Source: Hymenopellis radicata
Taxonomy: Eukaryota; Basidiomycota; Agaricomycetes; Agaricales; Physalacriaceae
DNA length: 39,076 nt
Assembly: GCA_015501595.1 (NCBI GenBank)
Contig: JADNRX010000484.1
Coordinates: forward strand, 1 to 39,076
Reading direction: 5' to 3'
Both the position numbers and the translations under genes were made by a program. The stretch's first letter is position 1; each line of letters begins with the position of its first letter. Shown in pieces: positions 1 through 12,357 of this stretch. Under the pieces are notes generated by a model, which ran no database searches, was not told the DNA's origin, and saw nothing but the letters and a program-made list of their open reading frames with translations.

Positions 1-425
1 CTATGAATCTTGTATTTACTTCTCTCAATACTGTGAACGGTCGTCGGGGCCAAGTACCCTACAAAAAACATTGATCTGGCTTCAAGGGAAAATACGACAT
101 CATGGGAGGCTCGAACTCAAGTTTTGTGCTCGACTACTTACGTGTTTGGCGTGAGTATTTAAAACGAGGCCCTCACTACTAAGCACAACGGATATATTTT
201 CACCAGAATTCCCCAGAATGAACGTCAATAAATATATGCGTCAGGTTCATAATGTAGTGTGGGTAATAAATAATGTTAATAGAATGAGAAGTTGGCTCGT
301 CAGTGTGTCAAAATCGCTGTCAATCAATATGGGCACCACAACATAGATCGCGGAGAGACTCCGCCCGGTCATTGCTCCGTCTGCTGCATTCGATCCCTTT
401 GCAGAGTTGTGATTCCAATCCGGTG
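1..425. other. Sequence without a recognisable gene
   Basis: AT-rich sequence downstream of the minus-strand S28 peptidase. The short open frames here have no recognisable motif and no plausible intron-exon structure. It probably holds the 3' UTR and terminator of the peptidase gene, but I see no specific signal to name. Confidence 0.5.
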
Positions 426-2552
426 TCACTCGCCGAGCCAGGTGCCCATAGCGGTGAGCACTTTCTCTTGAACTTGAGCAATCGACTCGTCTCCATCGCC
501 GGCTAACATCGAGTCCTCTGAGCAGTGGAATCCGTCACTGAGCCCCACTATGCGCGTTGGGGATTCGACAAAGTTTGAGCCATCTCCGGAGACGGTGGCG
601 TGCAACCATGGGTCTCCTGTACACACGGAAAAGTATCAATGGCCGCATTCGATAGGGTGAATTTAAGAGTAAAGCATACTCGTTCCCGTGCCGAAAGCAA
701 TTCGATCAGTCTTTGCGTTCCATGAGCCATATACGGCGTTTGTCTGATCCACGGAGGGCTCCTTGTACTCAGTAAAAACGTCCGGGAATTGGTTTTATGC
801 ATTGTGTCTGGCAATGTTGTTCAGATCGAAGTCTAGTGAGCTAGATGAGGACTTACCCTGAATGAATACTCGACGTCAACTACACTGGACACGAGAGACG
901 GCTGTCCCTTAGGAGCCCCAGTCTATCAAATGTCACTCAGTATACAAGGGAAAGGTGCTACATGTGGGCTTACTTGGAACCAGCCGACCTCGTTGCAACT
1001 GGAAGGTAGATGAATAGCGAAACTTTGAACACCCGGGATGGAACGTACACCATCCAAGCCCAGGCTCTGTCATCCGAAGTGGTAGATCCAACGCTGACAT
1101 CAATCTCAGATACAGCGACGTTTACATGGGTGTTGTAGCTGCAGGCTCTGCAAATAGTGTTCGTCATTGGAGGAAACTGCTTCTCGTACGAGTAAACGTA
1201 CGCAGACCCGTCCGAGTAGACAGGGCAAGCTGGTGACGTTGAGCATGACATCGCGACGACGCAATGGAAGCAGCTTACTTGTGTTTTTGAACCATGAAAG
1301 CCCATGCGTCGATGGCATACTCAAGACCCCAACCTGCCTCTGACGCCACAGACCCGTCTGCCTTAACTTCCAAGGAATCGCAGAACCCATAAAATGCTGC
1401 AGTGGCAGTAGGGGTACCATATACGTTCATGGCTTGCCACATGTAGAATATATCCACTGGTGGGAGTGTCAACATCGAAAACTTGAGGGAGTTGTACTAG
1501 CTTACGGTAAGCGGCCGCATCGTCTGTGAAGGGTACATTGGCTAAACCGAAGTACTCCTTAACTTGATCAATCGCCGTTTGATTGGTGCCAGTGAAAATG
1601 TCGTCTAGGTACGCGACTACAGCGACGACATCAGATGAGCAGTTCTTGGGCATGTTTACGCGAGCGGGTTCATTGTACTTCCAAAAATCGCTGTAGAGGA
1701 TGGACATGAGTGGAAGGGTGAAAAGGTACGCGTGAATATCGTACGTGATAGCTTGAACGACGCCCGAAGAGGAATATCCTGCGTAGAAAACGTCTGTCTG
1801 ACTAGATCATGATATCAGACACATCACACGATGAAGGATATTGGTGAAGATGGCTAACTTGGTCATAGTCCAGCTGACGAGCGCGCCAGGATAACTTCCG
1901 CCGGTCAGAATCCACGGAACATCGGTAGGTGTGAGGCTCGAGTTGTTGCCATTGGTCATAGGTAACTTAACATTTTGCGCAAAGTAGACATTGTCTTCAA
2001 CGGCTTGATGAATCGTCAGGTACTTCAAGCTCTCTGACGACAGGTCGTCAAAAGGTTGGCTGAGGCCGAAGAATCTGTGTTCTAGCAGGATAACTGAGCC
2101 GTTGTGATCCTGTGCTATGCGACCATCCAACGTCGAGTTTGTCAACCAATCAGAATTGCCTGGATGATGACACGCGTTGAATATCAAAACAAGAGGAATG
2201 ATGTCGCGTTGCGTACCCTCCATGTTCGATTCACCGCCATTTATGAGGACTATCGGCCCTCCTGTGGAAAAGACGTAAGGAGACGTGAATACACGTGCAT
2301 ATAGCGCGCACCTTCTTGGTACCACTCATCGTTGAACCAATACCTTTGCTTGAAGGTTCCGAGAGAGGGATCGTTGTGGTCGACGAGTTGGTCAAAAAAG
2401 TATACCGTGCTAAGCCTGTCGAGCTCCCGCGAGTTGAGCTGACGAGTAAATTTGACTGCAACAGGAGTGCGAAGTGGCCTGTGAGCTAGAGCCGGGTAAA
2501 GAAAAGAAAGCGACCACGCGAAGACAAGAAAGAAAGAAAATCCCGAGTACAT
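426..2552 (-). CDS. Secreted serine carboxypeptidase, S28 (prolyl carboxypeptidase) family
   Basis: S28 peptidases are secreted alpha/beta-hydrolase-fold enzymes that cleave after proline. The ATG at 2552 opens a hydrophobic signal peptide (SGFSFFLVFAWSLSFLYPAL). The family landmarks follow in order: FDQLVDHND, QRYWFNDEWY, GPIVLINGGESN, ILLEHRFFG, the nucleophile motif GGSYPGALVSW, AGYSSSGVVQ, CNEVGWFQTGAP, the Asp motif RDPWLHATVS and the His motif DGFHCSED near the C-terminus. I place 11 exons: 2312-2552, 2217-2261, 1859-2159, 1506-1801, 1279-1456, 1202-1229, 1049-1147, 974-998, 857-922, 680-807 and 426-616, separated by introns of 49-63 bp. Two +1 frame breaks remain, in a five-base run at 1284-1288 and in the pair at 791-792. 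With both counted as errors the model is about 531 residues, a normal family length. If they are real, the gene is a pseudogene. It diverges from RPA190. Confidence 0.88.
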
Positions 2553-3009
2553 CTCGGGGGCAAGAAGGTGAATCCAGAAGAGGAGGTAGAACCAGAGCCT
2601 TTATACCCAAACAGGCGCTGTTCTGTATCACGATTGAAACGAACGACGGGAAGGCAGTGCCTGAGCCCTTTGCAATTGGACGCCCAAACAGGTGGTGATT
2701 CGCTTGACAATCATCTGCGTTGCCAATGAACTTGATAATGAACTTGTCAAACTACTGTTCGCATCACTTAAACGACTCTGAGTCGTAAGGACCACCTATG
2801 GTTCTCGGGAAAACGCCCCAGTGTATGCGGGCGCTCGCCGCTTTTTCAGCTTTTTCGTTGGCATGCATTGAGTCTTGACTCAGATTGCGATGACAGTCGA
2901 TCAAAATTGAGGATCGGTATCTCGGCCCGGAAAGTGATGAGGTGCACGTGGGCAGCAATAATTTTTGGTGAGCTGCTCTTCACTCCACTCACCGCCTCGT
3001 CTCTGCGAA
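2553..3009. promoter_or_regulatory. Divergent intergenic region between the S28 peptidase and RPA190
   Basis: These 457 bp separate two head-to-head start codons and must hold both promoters. No clear TATA box or known fungal operator was recognised. The small open frames in it lack coding character. Confidence 0.4.
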
Positions 3010-6000
3010 ATGAACATCAGTCACTCGTTACCTTCGTCTGTCACAGGCATCTCCTTCTCTTTCCTAACCACCGAGGACATCCGCCGCATTTCAGTCAAGC
3101 AGATCGTGAATCCCGTCCTCCTCGATGACCTGAACAGACCCAACATTGGTGGTCTCTACGATCCAGCACTCGGCCCCAGTGACAAACAGGATATGTGCGT
3201 TCTCCGTTCATTTCCATGATGTCCCATTGATTTTACGCGAAAAACAGTTGTGCAACATGTCGTCTGACGTATTTCACTTGTCCTGGACATTACGGCCACA
3301 TCGAACTACCTGCACCCGTCTTCCATCCGCTATTTATGGTCAATGCATACAATCTATTTAGAGGCGTCTGTCTGTTCTGTCACCGCTTCAAAATGTCGCG
3401 TTCGCAAGTGTGTAGCTTTTCGTTTTGCTGACGCGCTTACCAACCCGGGTTCAGCTTGCAAAATACGCCGCCAAACTCAGACTACTTGATTATGGGCTAC
3501 TTGGCGCTGCACAAGGCATCGATGAACTGTCTGATTACCGTTCGGACGACAAGGCTGATAACGACATGCAGGTGGATGAAGACGAGCCGGAAGAGACAGA
3601 GGATGAATTTCTTGCCCGAGTCGACAAATATGTCAATATTCATCTCAACAGTGCATCTAGTAGCAAACGGGATAATTACAAGGACAATCTTGTTTACCAG
3701 GCTAGGAAGGATCTCATCAGCGAGTTTCTGAAGAGCACAATCCTGAAGCGATGTCAAAACGGGGACTGTGGACAGCAAGTATCTACATATATAACGGCTT
3801 CGTTACGCTAATGTGGTCTGTAGGCACGCGTACACTTTTCGTAAGGAAGGCCATACCAAGATAATCGAGTACGACTTGTCCGAAAAGCAAAAGCAAGCCC
3901 TGCAGAAGAGGCGTCCGGATGTGCTACTCCGAGAAAAGGCGGAAAAATATACACCTGCTGTAGATGGGGATGAAGAACAATCTGACGTCGATATGGATGA
4001 GGACGAAGGTGATGGTGATAATGTTATGTCTTCGGATGACGCAGCGGAACCAGTGGTACAGGACGCGCCAAGAGCGGTCACCGGAAAACTCAAGACGGGT
4101 CGAGGTCGAAACGAGCGCATCATCGCGCCCGAAGAATGTAGAGCTCATCTGCGAAGACTCTTTCGCAACGAACAGACTATGTGTTCCCTCTTGTTTGGGA
4201 AGCATGGACCCTACGCGAAACTCGATTCCAAGGGACTTTCCCCGGCATCCGCAGATATGTTCTTCCTCGAGGTCCTCCCCGTTTCTCCTACTCGTTTCCG
4301 TCCCCCCGCGTCTATGGGCGACATTCTGTTCGAGCACCCCCAAAACGAACTTCTCGCCAAAGTTCTTAATACCTCATACAGACTCCGGGATCTCAACCTC
4401 GATCTAAAGACAGCGTCTCAAAAATCCTCTGATGTTGACGAGACACAGCGGAAAAAGCTGATGGGGCAACTCCTCGAAAGTCTCATCCAACTCCAGGTCG
4501 ACGTGAACAGCTTCATGGACAGCAGCAAAAATCCACAGCCCGTGCGCCAAGGCAAGCTACCGCCGGCGGGCGTGAAGCAGGGTTTGGAGAAAAAGGAGGG
4601 TCTTTTCCGCAAACATATGATGGGCAAGCGTGTCAACTACGCAGCGCGCTCTGTCATATCTCCCGATGTCAACATCGAGACCAACGAGATCGGCATCCCC
4701 CCTATTTTCGCTGAGCGTCTGACTTTCCCCGAGCCTGTGACGCCCGCTAATATCAAGGATATGAGGGAAAGAGTTATTGCGGGTCCTCGTACTACCGGAG
4801 GAGCGTCCATAGTAGAGTATGAAGACGGTCGCCAAGTATCACTGGTCCGTTCGTTTTCGCGACTGTGCTGCATTTTTAACCTGATATTGATTTTGTTAGG
4901 AAAAATTGTCGATCGAGTCGCGAACTGCTATTGCGAATCAGCTTTTGGCTCCGCAGGAAGACTCGTATAACAAAGATCCTGGGCGAAAAGGGTTGTATAC
5001 GCGAACCCCTGCCGTGAACAAGAAGGTGTATCGGACTCTGAAGGATGGCGATATGCTGATATTAAATCGACAACCGACCCTCCACAAACCGAGTATGATG
5101 GTACATAAAGCCAAAATACTGCAGGGAGAGAAGACAATTCGAATGCACTATGCCAACTGGTACGAGTTTTTTTTCACTTTCAATGTAGATTGCTTAACGA
5201 GTATCACTGCAGTAACTCGTATAACGGTAAGGCCTATTCGTATCATGTTTAAATCATCTGACAGTTTTCACTCATAGCTGACTTCGATGGCGATGGTATG
5301 TGCAGACCTCTTTTTAGCGTATCTTTCTAAACCTCTCCTTGTAGAAATGAACATACATTTCCCTCGTGAGTAGCTGTCCATTCATCTGAGTAGCTGAACG
5401 TCAAATTTATGTTCCCATTAGAAAACCAGGTTGCAAGAGCCGAAGCCATGTTCATCGCGAATACCGACAATCAATATCTTGTGCCGACATCTGGGAATCC
5501 TTTGCGAGGCCTCATCCAGGATCATGTAGTTGCCGGCGTCTGGATGACAACTCAAGATGCCTTCTTCGACCGAGAGGAGTATCACCAGCTGCTCTTTGGT
5601 GCACTGAGAGCAGAGGAGGTGGTATCTGATCGCATTGTGACACTACCTCCCACGATATGGAAGCCAAAGGCGTTATGGACTGGCAAACAAATAGTACGCA
5701 GCCGAATGTTGTTGGCGCTTTCTCGGTTTACTCACGATCGTTACAGATATCTACTGTGTTGAAGAACATTACGCCACGTAAACAAGCGGGCTTGAACCTT
5801 CACGCTGGAACGAAGGTGCCCGGGAAGATGTGGGGTGCAGACTCCAAAGAAGACCAGGTCATCTTCGTCGACGGTGAACTGCTCTGCGGTGTCCTGGACA
5901 AAGCGGCTTTTGGTGCATCGGAGTACGGTTTAGTGCACTCCGTGTACGAGCTGTACGGACCTGATACTGCAGGACGACTACTTGGCATTCTCAGTCGCTT

Positions 6001-8840
6001 GTTCACAAAATTCCTTCAACACCGAGCCTTCACTTGCCGCATGGACGATCTCATTCTGACTCCCACCGGTGACGAAAAGCGCGACGAGATCTTGGAAAAG
6101 GGACAGAATCTGGGTACCGAAGGTTCGATTGAGAACTTTCCTTCGCTCGCGACGACCGCGAAAGAGGACATTCCTCAGGCGTTGAACCGACTGCTTGAAG
6201 AAGTGCTGCGAGACGACAACAAGATGGCGGGATTGGATATGACAGTGAAGAGTAAGCTCGGAAAGCTCACATCGTCGATATCCGAAGCGTGCATGCCCAC
6301 CCACCTCTACCGGAAGTTCCCGCACAATCACATGCAGGCCATGACTCGCTCTGGTGCGAAAGGTAGTGAAGTAAACGCGCGGCAGATCTCGTGTGGACTT
6401 GGTCAACAAGAGCTCGAGGGCCGTCGTGTACCCGTCATGGTCAGCGGGAAAACGCTCCCCTCCTTCAAAGCCTTCGAAACAAAGGCCATAGCTGGTGGTT
6501 ATGTCGCTAGCCGATTCTTGACGGGCATCAAGCCTCAGGAATTCTACTTCCATTGTATGGCCGGTCGAGAAGGTCTCATCGATACTGCCGTCAAGACTTC
6601 TCGCTCGGGCTATCTCCAGCGATGTCTGATCAAGCATCTGGAGGGTATTCGTGTGCACTACGACCATACTGTCCGCGGTAGTGATTCTTCTGTGTACCAG
6701 TTCCACTACGGCGGCGATTCGTTGGATGTGACGAAGCAGAAACACTTACAGGAATTCAGCTTCATTGCTGCGAACGAGAAGTCTTTCCTGGAGCTCCTTA
6801 AGCCCGCACTACTTGATGGGAAGGTCGATACTACCGTCGCAGATGCTTACATGAAGAAAGTCGTGAGCCGTCTCAAGAAGGGTAGCAGTCGACTGGACCA
6901 GATGGATCCCGTACTTTCCTTGTACAGCCCCAGCCGCCATATGGGTAGTGTATCGGAGAATTTCGCCTTGGCACTGGACAAGTACATCAAGGAGAACCCG
7001 GATAACCTCATCCGTACGAAGGGCGAGGAAGAGAGATTCAAGCGAAGGACGGATCTAGTGGCGAAGAATCACTTCAAAGCGCTCATGTACACCAAATACA
7101 TGAGGAGTCTCGTGGAAGCTGGAGAAGCAGTTGGACTGATAGCATCTCAAGGGTAAGGTTATAACTTCAAGCTATCGAAGTCAACTCAAAACCCCTTCTA
7201 GTGTCGGAGAACCCTCCACTCAAATGACACTCAACACTTTCCATTTTGCCGGTAAGGTTCTGTTCATGTTACTTGAACAGTTGCTGAAAAAAATTTGAAT
7301 AGGTCACGGTGCTGCGAACGTCACCCTTGGTATTCCTCGTCTTCGTGAAATCGTCATGACTGCCTCGCAAAAACCTAAAACGCCGTCCATGTTGATGAAA
7401 GTCAAAGCCGGAACCCCCCAGGAGGACATCGCGATGTTCTGCAAACGTGCCAGCAAGCTGACGCTTGCACAGGTCATCGAACGGGTGTCAGTCACCGAAG
7501 AACTCAAAGCATCTGGAGATGCCCGCCGGATACAGTACACCGTCGACATCGACTTCTTCCCCGAAGCGGAATATCACACAGAGTACGACGTCGAAGCCGA
7601 AGAGATTCTAGGGTGCTTCTCCGTCAAATTTCCGTTAACGCTGAAGAAGGAGATTGTCACTGAGATGAAGCGGCTGGACGAGGACGTGAAGAAGCAGATG
7701 GCGGAACTCGGAAAAGGACGGAAGGTGTCGGATGTTGCGGATGATGACGAGGGCGGCGATGACGGCGATGCTGAGCCTAAGAAGAAGAGAGCCGACGATG
7801 AGGAAAGCGAAGTTGGGGATGGGGATGCTGATGATGAAAAGCGTGCCCGCCAGAAAAAGCAGCAGGCTACATACGACGATGACGAGGAGGAGGAGGAGGA
7901 TGCTGAGCTCAACGCGTACAACGATCACGAGATCGTGGCCGAATTTGCATCCGACGATGAGGTGGAGGTAAAGCCAGTCCCCAAGAAAGCCAAGGATCTT
8001 CAGAGGGTTGTGAAAACGGTCGCGTCGGCGTTTTCCAATAACCTTCCCCAGAGTACTTCCTTTGAGTTCGATGGCTCACGTTGCACATTCGTCTTGGAGG
8101 CAAGTGCATCCATGGATATTATTTTCCTTCGTTCCTGATCTTATTCTAGTTCAAATCCGATATGCCCAAGCTGCTGTTCATCGGTGTTATTGAGCGGACA
8201 TGTCGCGCGACTGTTATACGGCAGATTCCGGGCATCACAGACTGCTTCCAGGTCAAGGGTGATGGGAAGAAGGGCGACGAAGCGGTGATGGTAAAGATTT
8301 TCATTGTCCTCTCCCTGAGGTGCCTTTCTGATATCACGCGTTAGCTGACGACGAACGGGTCGAATTTCAAGGGCATCTGGGAGTTCGAGGCCGAGGGCGA
8401 GAGCATCCTGGAAGAGGGGGAGACGTATTCAAATGACATTTACGCGATCCTGAAAACCTATGGAGTGGAGATGGCGCGCGCGGCGATCCTCAAAGAGATG
8501 AGCGGGGTCTTCAAGGTGTATAGTATCAAAGTTGACGCGCGCCATTTGGAGCTTATAGCTGATTATATGGTGGGGGTTTCGCGTTATGTGTGGTGGTTGG
8601 CGCGTTACTGACGCGTCATTCTAGACGTTTGAGGGTGGCTATAAGCCATTCAATCGAAAAGGCATCTCGACGAATCCATCGCCGCTGCTCAAGGCCTCGT
8701 ACGAGACGACGGCGGCCTTTTTGTCGGATGCCACTTTGTACGGGGACTTTGACGATCTGTCTAGTCCGTCTGGCAATATTGTACTGGGACGGCCGAATCT
8801 AACTGGGACAGGAGTATTTGATGTTGTACTGGCTGTATAG
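3010..8840 (+). CDS. RPA190: DNA-directed RNA polymerase I largest subunit (A190)
   Basis: Catalytic subunit of RNA polymerase I, which transcribes the 35S rRNA precursor in the nucleolus. Landmarks in order: the clamp zinc motif CATC...CPGHYGHIELP, a second zinc site in KRCQNGDCG, the clamp core RKHMMGKRVNYAARSVISPD, the Mg-binding loop NADFDGDEMNIHFPQ, the trigger-loop/bridge motif GREGLIDTAVKTSRSGYLQR, GVGEPSTQMTLNTFHFAG, an acidic low-complexity jaw insert (about 7730-7905), and the C-terminal FEGGYKPFNR. I derive 15 exons: 3010-3194, 3248-3407, 3455-3774, 3824-4835, 4900-5159, 5213-5226, 5278-5295, 5345-5365, 5422-5693, 5747-7152, 7202-7251, 7303-8099, 8150-8290, 8345-8569 and 8625-8840. 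They splice to one uninterrupted frame of 1,698 codons plus stop, close to the usual A190 length. Introns 3 (3775-3823) and 12 (8100-8149) need GC donors (GCAAGT). The start is the first ATG that leads into the conserved N-terminus. Confidence 0.97.
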
Positions 8841-8978
8841 AGTCCGCAATATACTTGCTTTGACTTTCCTAATGCGGGAGACAATGGCTGGACAATGGCG
8901 CGCCCATTATAACCGTCAGGTGACTCATGAATGGTGTCCGGGGTCTTGATATTTGTCAGCGCGTCGGTCTTTGAGGTA

Positions 8979-8984
8979 ACGCGT
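8979..8984. promoter_or_regulatory. ACGCGT hexamer (possible MCB element) upstream of the 9069 gene
   Basis: A perfect ACGCGT lies 85 bp before the ATG at 9069. In ascomycete yeasts this hexamer is the MluI cell-cycle box bound by MBF. The hexamer also occurs inside neighbouring genes (for example in the intron near 8610), so a regulatory role here is only a suggestion. Confidence 0.25.
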
Positions 8985-9068
8985 CAGTTCTTTCTTTTAC
9001 CGACCACCATCTCCTCAACTTTCTACGCTGCCTTCACGCCATAATCCACAAATCCAACGCTGCCCATC

Positions 9069-9973
9069 ATGTCCACAAGGCCTGGGCCTCTCAAGCCGTG
9101 GGCCGTAGAACAGTTTTATCCAGAACTCGTGGGTCTGCCGCCACCACAGGCGCCGCTCAAAACGCCTAGCAGACCCAACAAACGTCCGCACTCGTCCTCG
9201 GAAACCCCCTTTTCGCCAACGAAACGTCGTCTGCTCAACGATGCGGGCATATATTGCCCCAGCAAAGCCGCGTTGTTCGGCACGCCTCCATCGCCAGCAC
9301 GTTTCGCGACTCCCCTGCATGGTCCTAGCAGTCCCGCGAAAAGGCTCGACTTTGGCATCGTCAAAAGCGGTGTTGAGCTCTTCCCGACTCCGACGGGTGC
9401 CACTGCCTCTGCCAGCAAGCTCGCGCCGTCTCCGCGTCTTTCTGCTTCCCCAGACGACGAAGACTCGCCTTTCAAGGCGCCGTTACCTCCCATGCCGTTT
9501 GCAGACGAACCCGTAACCCCTCCAATCGCTCCTCGGTCCATTATCCTGGCTTTGTCGTCCATGAAGACAAGCACCCGCATCTGGCCAAGCTGCCTACGCC
9601 ACCACGTTTCAAGGGTGGCGATGAAGCGTCCAAGGAGAATCGTCCGCCAGCAGAGGTGTTACAAGACATGTCCTTTGTCTTCTCGTCTGATCCCAAGACG
9701 GCCGAGTTGCAACGCAAGCACATGCTCAAGCTCAAGGCTGGTATGTTAGCGAGCCCGGTTCCAGTCGAGACGCCCACGAAGAGCGAGACGCCGACAAAGA
9801 ACGAGACTCCCAAGAAGAAGAAGTCTAATAGTCGGAAGCGATCGTGTGCTCGTGCCGAGTCAGCGACTCCCACAGAGCGACGTTACAACACTCGTGCTGC
9901 TGCGAAGGAATCTGCCGAGGCAAAGAGGCGCCTCCAGGAGGCGCTAAAGGCCGGCGGTGCAGGCATGTACTAG
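9069..9973 (+). CDS. Ser/Pro-rich protein of unknown function with a KEN motif
   Basis: I do not recognise the family. The product is about 300 residues, basic and probably largely disordered. It starts MSTRPGPLKPWAVEQFYPEL and is dense in SP/TP sites inside repeated motifs such as FSPTKRR and TPPSPARF. It continues with PGFVVHEDKHPHLAKLPTPP, then SKENRPP, a heptad-like stretch (QRKHMLKLKAGM) and a Lys/Ala-rich C-terminus ending in GGAGMY. The frame changes at 9537-9539: one more C in that run joins the two halves into a single sequence without an intron. A 59 bp GT-AG intron (9512-9570) would also fix the frame, but it would remove the best-looking part. KEN plus many minimal CDK sites suggests a cell-cycle-regulated protein degraded by APC/C. 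That is inference. Confidence 0.7.
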
Positions 9974-11740
9974 TTCTGGCAAACAATTCTACCCCTCCCC
10001 ACGACTCTGACCGCTCACGCTCTTTCATGCCATCCCACCACTATCTATCGTCTGAAAAATCGCATTATCCAGTTTTATTTCTTGTATCTTGTTTTCGTTC
10101 ACATCTCACCACGATCTATATCACGACCATCCATCCATCCATATTCTCTCTATCACAGCATCGCCGGTACCGTACATACTATAAACTACGTGCACATATT
10201 GTTCTAACTTGGCAGTCTTCTCTCTAGGGCTGTTGTATTTACACGAATTAGGTCTTGGGACAGTAACTTCAGTGTAGCTAGTTCCTTCAATTGAATAGTA
10301 CTAGTTTTTTGTGTGTTATTGTGGCCGCGCGATGCACGTTTGAAGGTTTGCCGGATTAGGAGAACAATGAGATGATGGAGGTGTGGTGAACGCGAGGATC
10401 GCACACGGTCATCTCCCCATAAGTTGTAATGCAGGCGAGTCCCATTTGGTAGACAATGAGAAGGACTCAAGGAGCAAGTCATACCCGGGCGACGTTCCAC
10501 GCCACATCAACCCTTGTCCACACATTACTCAAATCGATTATTTGAGCGACGTTGGTAGTGTGTTGAGCATCTCCAAGTCAACCTCAAAATTAGCGGCGAT
10601 CTTTGACTACAATCTAGATAACCCAAATTAGCTACTCCCCACGACGACAAATCTGCAGAAACAAAGTGATACTCTATAGTAAGGAATGGTCCCAAATCTA
10701 CGGCTTATGTTTATGCCCCGGACCGTCAACCAGAGCAACGATAGAATGTAGGATCGTATGGGACGGAGTTTGGACGGAGTGGTTCAAGTTGTACTTTGCG
10801 GTGTATTCGAAGCCTTTGAGAAGGAGGTTGTCGCCGCCTTGGGATTGTTATACGGCAGAAGCTGCCCATGCAAGGTGTGACCTACGAAGCTGGGTCAACA
10901 ACTAAACTGAAAAAGAGTTGAGCGCGAACGTAATCATGCCGTAAATAGACCATTTTTGGTACGCGTAGTTTCACAGCGAGGATAAGCAATACTTACTCGC
11001 CATCCCATAGTTAGCAATCGACTGCCGTCAATACAGCTGAACCGAAAACCCCGAGCCGCCTCGCGCCCCTCGCGCCTTGCTCCCGCCCAACGCATAAACT
11101 CTGCTGTATTGAAGAAAAACTGGCCAACAAACAAGCAGACTCGTGTCATATGGCTTCCAGGAGCGCGTCCCCGGGTGCCTCGCGTTCTGCCATGTGAAGG
11201 AGGTGTATAAGTAGTCTCGTTACCGACCATATATTCGACTTGTCACATTATAAGGTTCGGTTACGGGACTAGGAGGTGTAGAGCCCGGGGGACGGGGAGG
11301 GGCCTTCCAGAATACATCGCGTAGAAGGTGTCCTGCGCGAAACGCTGGTCGAGAGGGGGTTGGCTTGTGCGGGAGAGGACGGAGGAGCAGGAGGAGCAGG
11401 AGGATGAGGAGGAGGGTGAACATGATTGGTGGGCCCGCCAGTCTGGCGGACCGCCTTGAGCTCGTAAGGAGAGTCATCTGTCCATGTCCGCGAGAGACGT
11501 GCGACTGGGTAACATTCCATAGAACAGGTGCAGGTACGCTCCGGGTGAGATTGCCACGGTATACGGTATCTTGACTTGTTGACGATCGACGCTAGGTCGG
11601 GCTTTGTTTTCGACCACCACCACCACTGGCATCAACGTGATTTCTTTTCCAGCTTCTGGCCCTAGACGCACAGAACCGCATGCGTAGCGTCGGGCATAAT
11701 TCGCGCGCGATGGCAGACTCGGTCGAGGCAAGAACCCCCA
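9974..11740. other. Long intergenic stretch without a recognisable gene
   Basis: About 1.8 kb between the KEN-motif gene and the left edge of duplication unit A. Several short open frames exist on both strands, but none shows a motif, a sensible exon-intron series or amino-acid composition unlike chance. It contains a purine-rich simple repeat (listed separately). Confidence 0.5.
11371..11416. repeat. GGA/GCA purine-rich simple repeat
   Basis: An imperfect trinucleotide tract (units GGA, GCA, GAG). Read on the minus strand it gives Leu- or Pro-rich open frames that are artefacts of the repeat. Confidence 0.7.
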
Positions 11741-12298
11741 CGCGTTCTGTTCTGTTCTGTTCGCTAGCGGGATTTGCGGTGCCTTCGATGTCCCGTCCGA
11801 GGTGAGAGGTACCTTGACAGATTAATGAGTTTATACGGGAGATCTGACGGTGAATCGCAATGCCGATGTCTGGTGACTAGTACGCTTGGACAGTACCTTG
11901 CACAAAACATGCTTACCGTTCGCGCAATGCAAGATACTACGCTGGCTAAAATGTATTCAAAAGGCTCTACAGGATACGGAGTTAAGCTGCTCTTGGATTT
12001 TCATCATAGGCATCGCGAAGCAAGATCACGAAGACAGACTTGATGCGATGGTTCTGTGGCATTGGTCATCCAGCAAACTTGCTCCAAAATTCTATGAAAG
12101 GCCTCGTCGGGGCGTCTTCTGGTGCGAAAAGACCACTTTGACGCCATGTTGACGCTCCGCACAACACGACTTCTCTGTGCTGATCATCGGAGTCTCAGGT
12201 CAAGGGCGTTGCCGCCGCCACCTTGGAGCGAATGTATCTCGCTGACGTTCACGTAAAGCAGCCTCCTGCGAACTTCGTGATGGGGGTGTACCGTTGGG

Positions 12299-12305
12299 TA
12301 TAAAA
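12299..12305 (+). promoter_or_regulatory. TATA box of secreted-protein copy 1
   Basis: TATAAAA lies 53 bp before the ATG at 12358. The same box in the same context (GGGTATAAAA, then GGCGCG) occurs before copy 2, so the core promoter was duplicated with the gene. Confidence 0.75.
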
Positions 12306-12357
12306 GCTGGCGCGTAGATGGGACTTTCTCATCGTCCTGAGCACCCATTTCTCGACA

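Noticed and set aside
5978..6745. 255-codon minus-strand open frame inside RPA190
   Set aside because: It lies antisense within the conserved Pol I exon 10; the frame is a by-product of its codon use.
9512..9570. A 59 bp GT-AG intron as explanation of the frame change in the KEN-motif gene
   Set aside because: It would delete the coherent HYPGFVVHEDK segment, and a single missing C explains the change more simply. Not fully excluded.
11220..11520. Leu/Pro-rich minus-strand open frames
   Set aside because: They are read from the GGA/GCA simple repeat and have no supporting structure.
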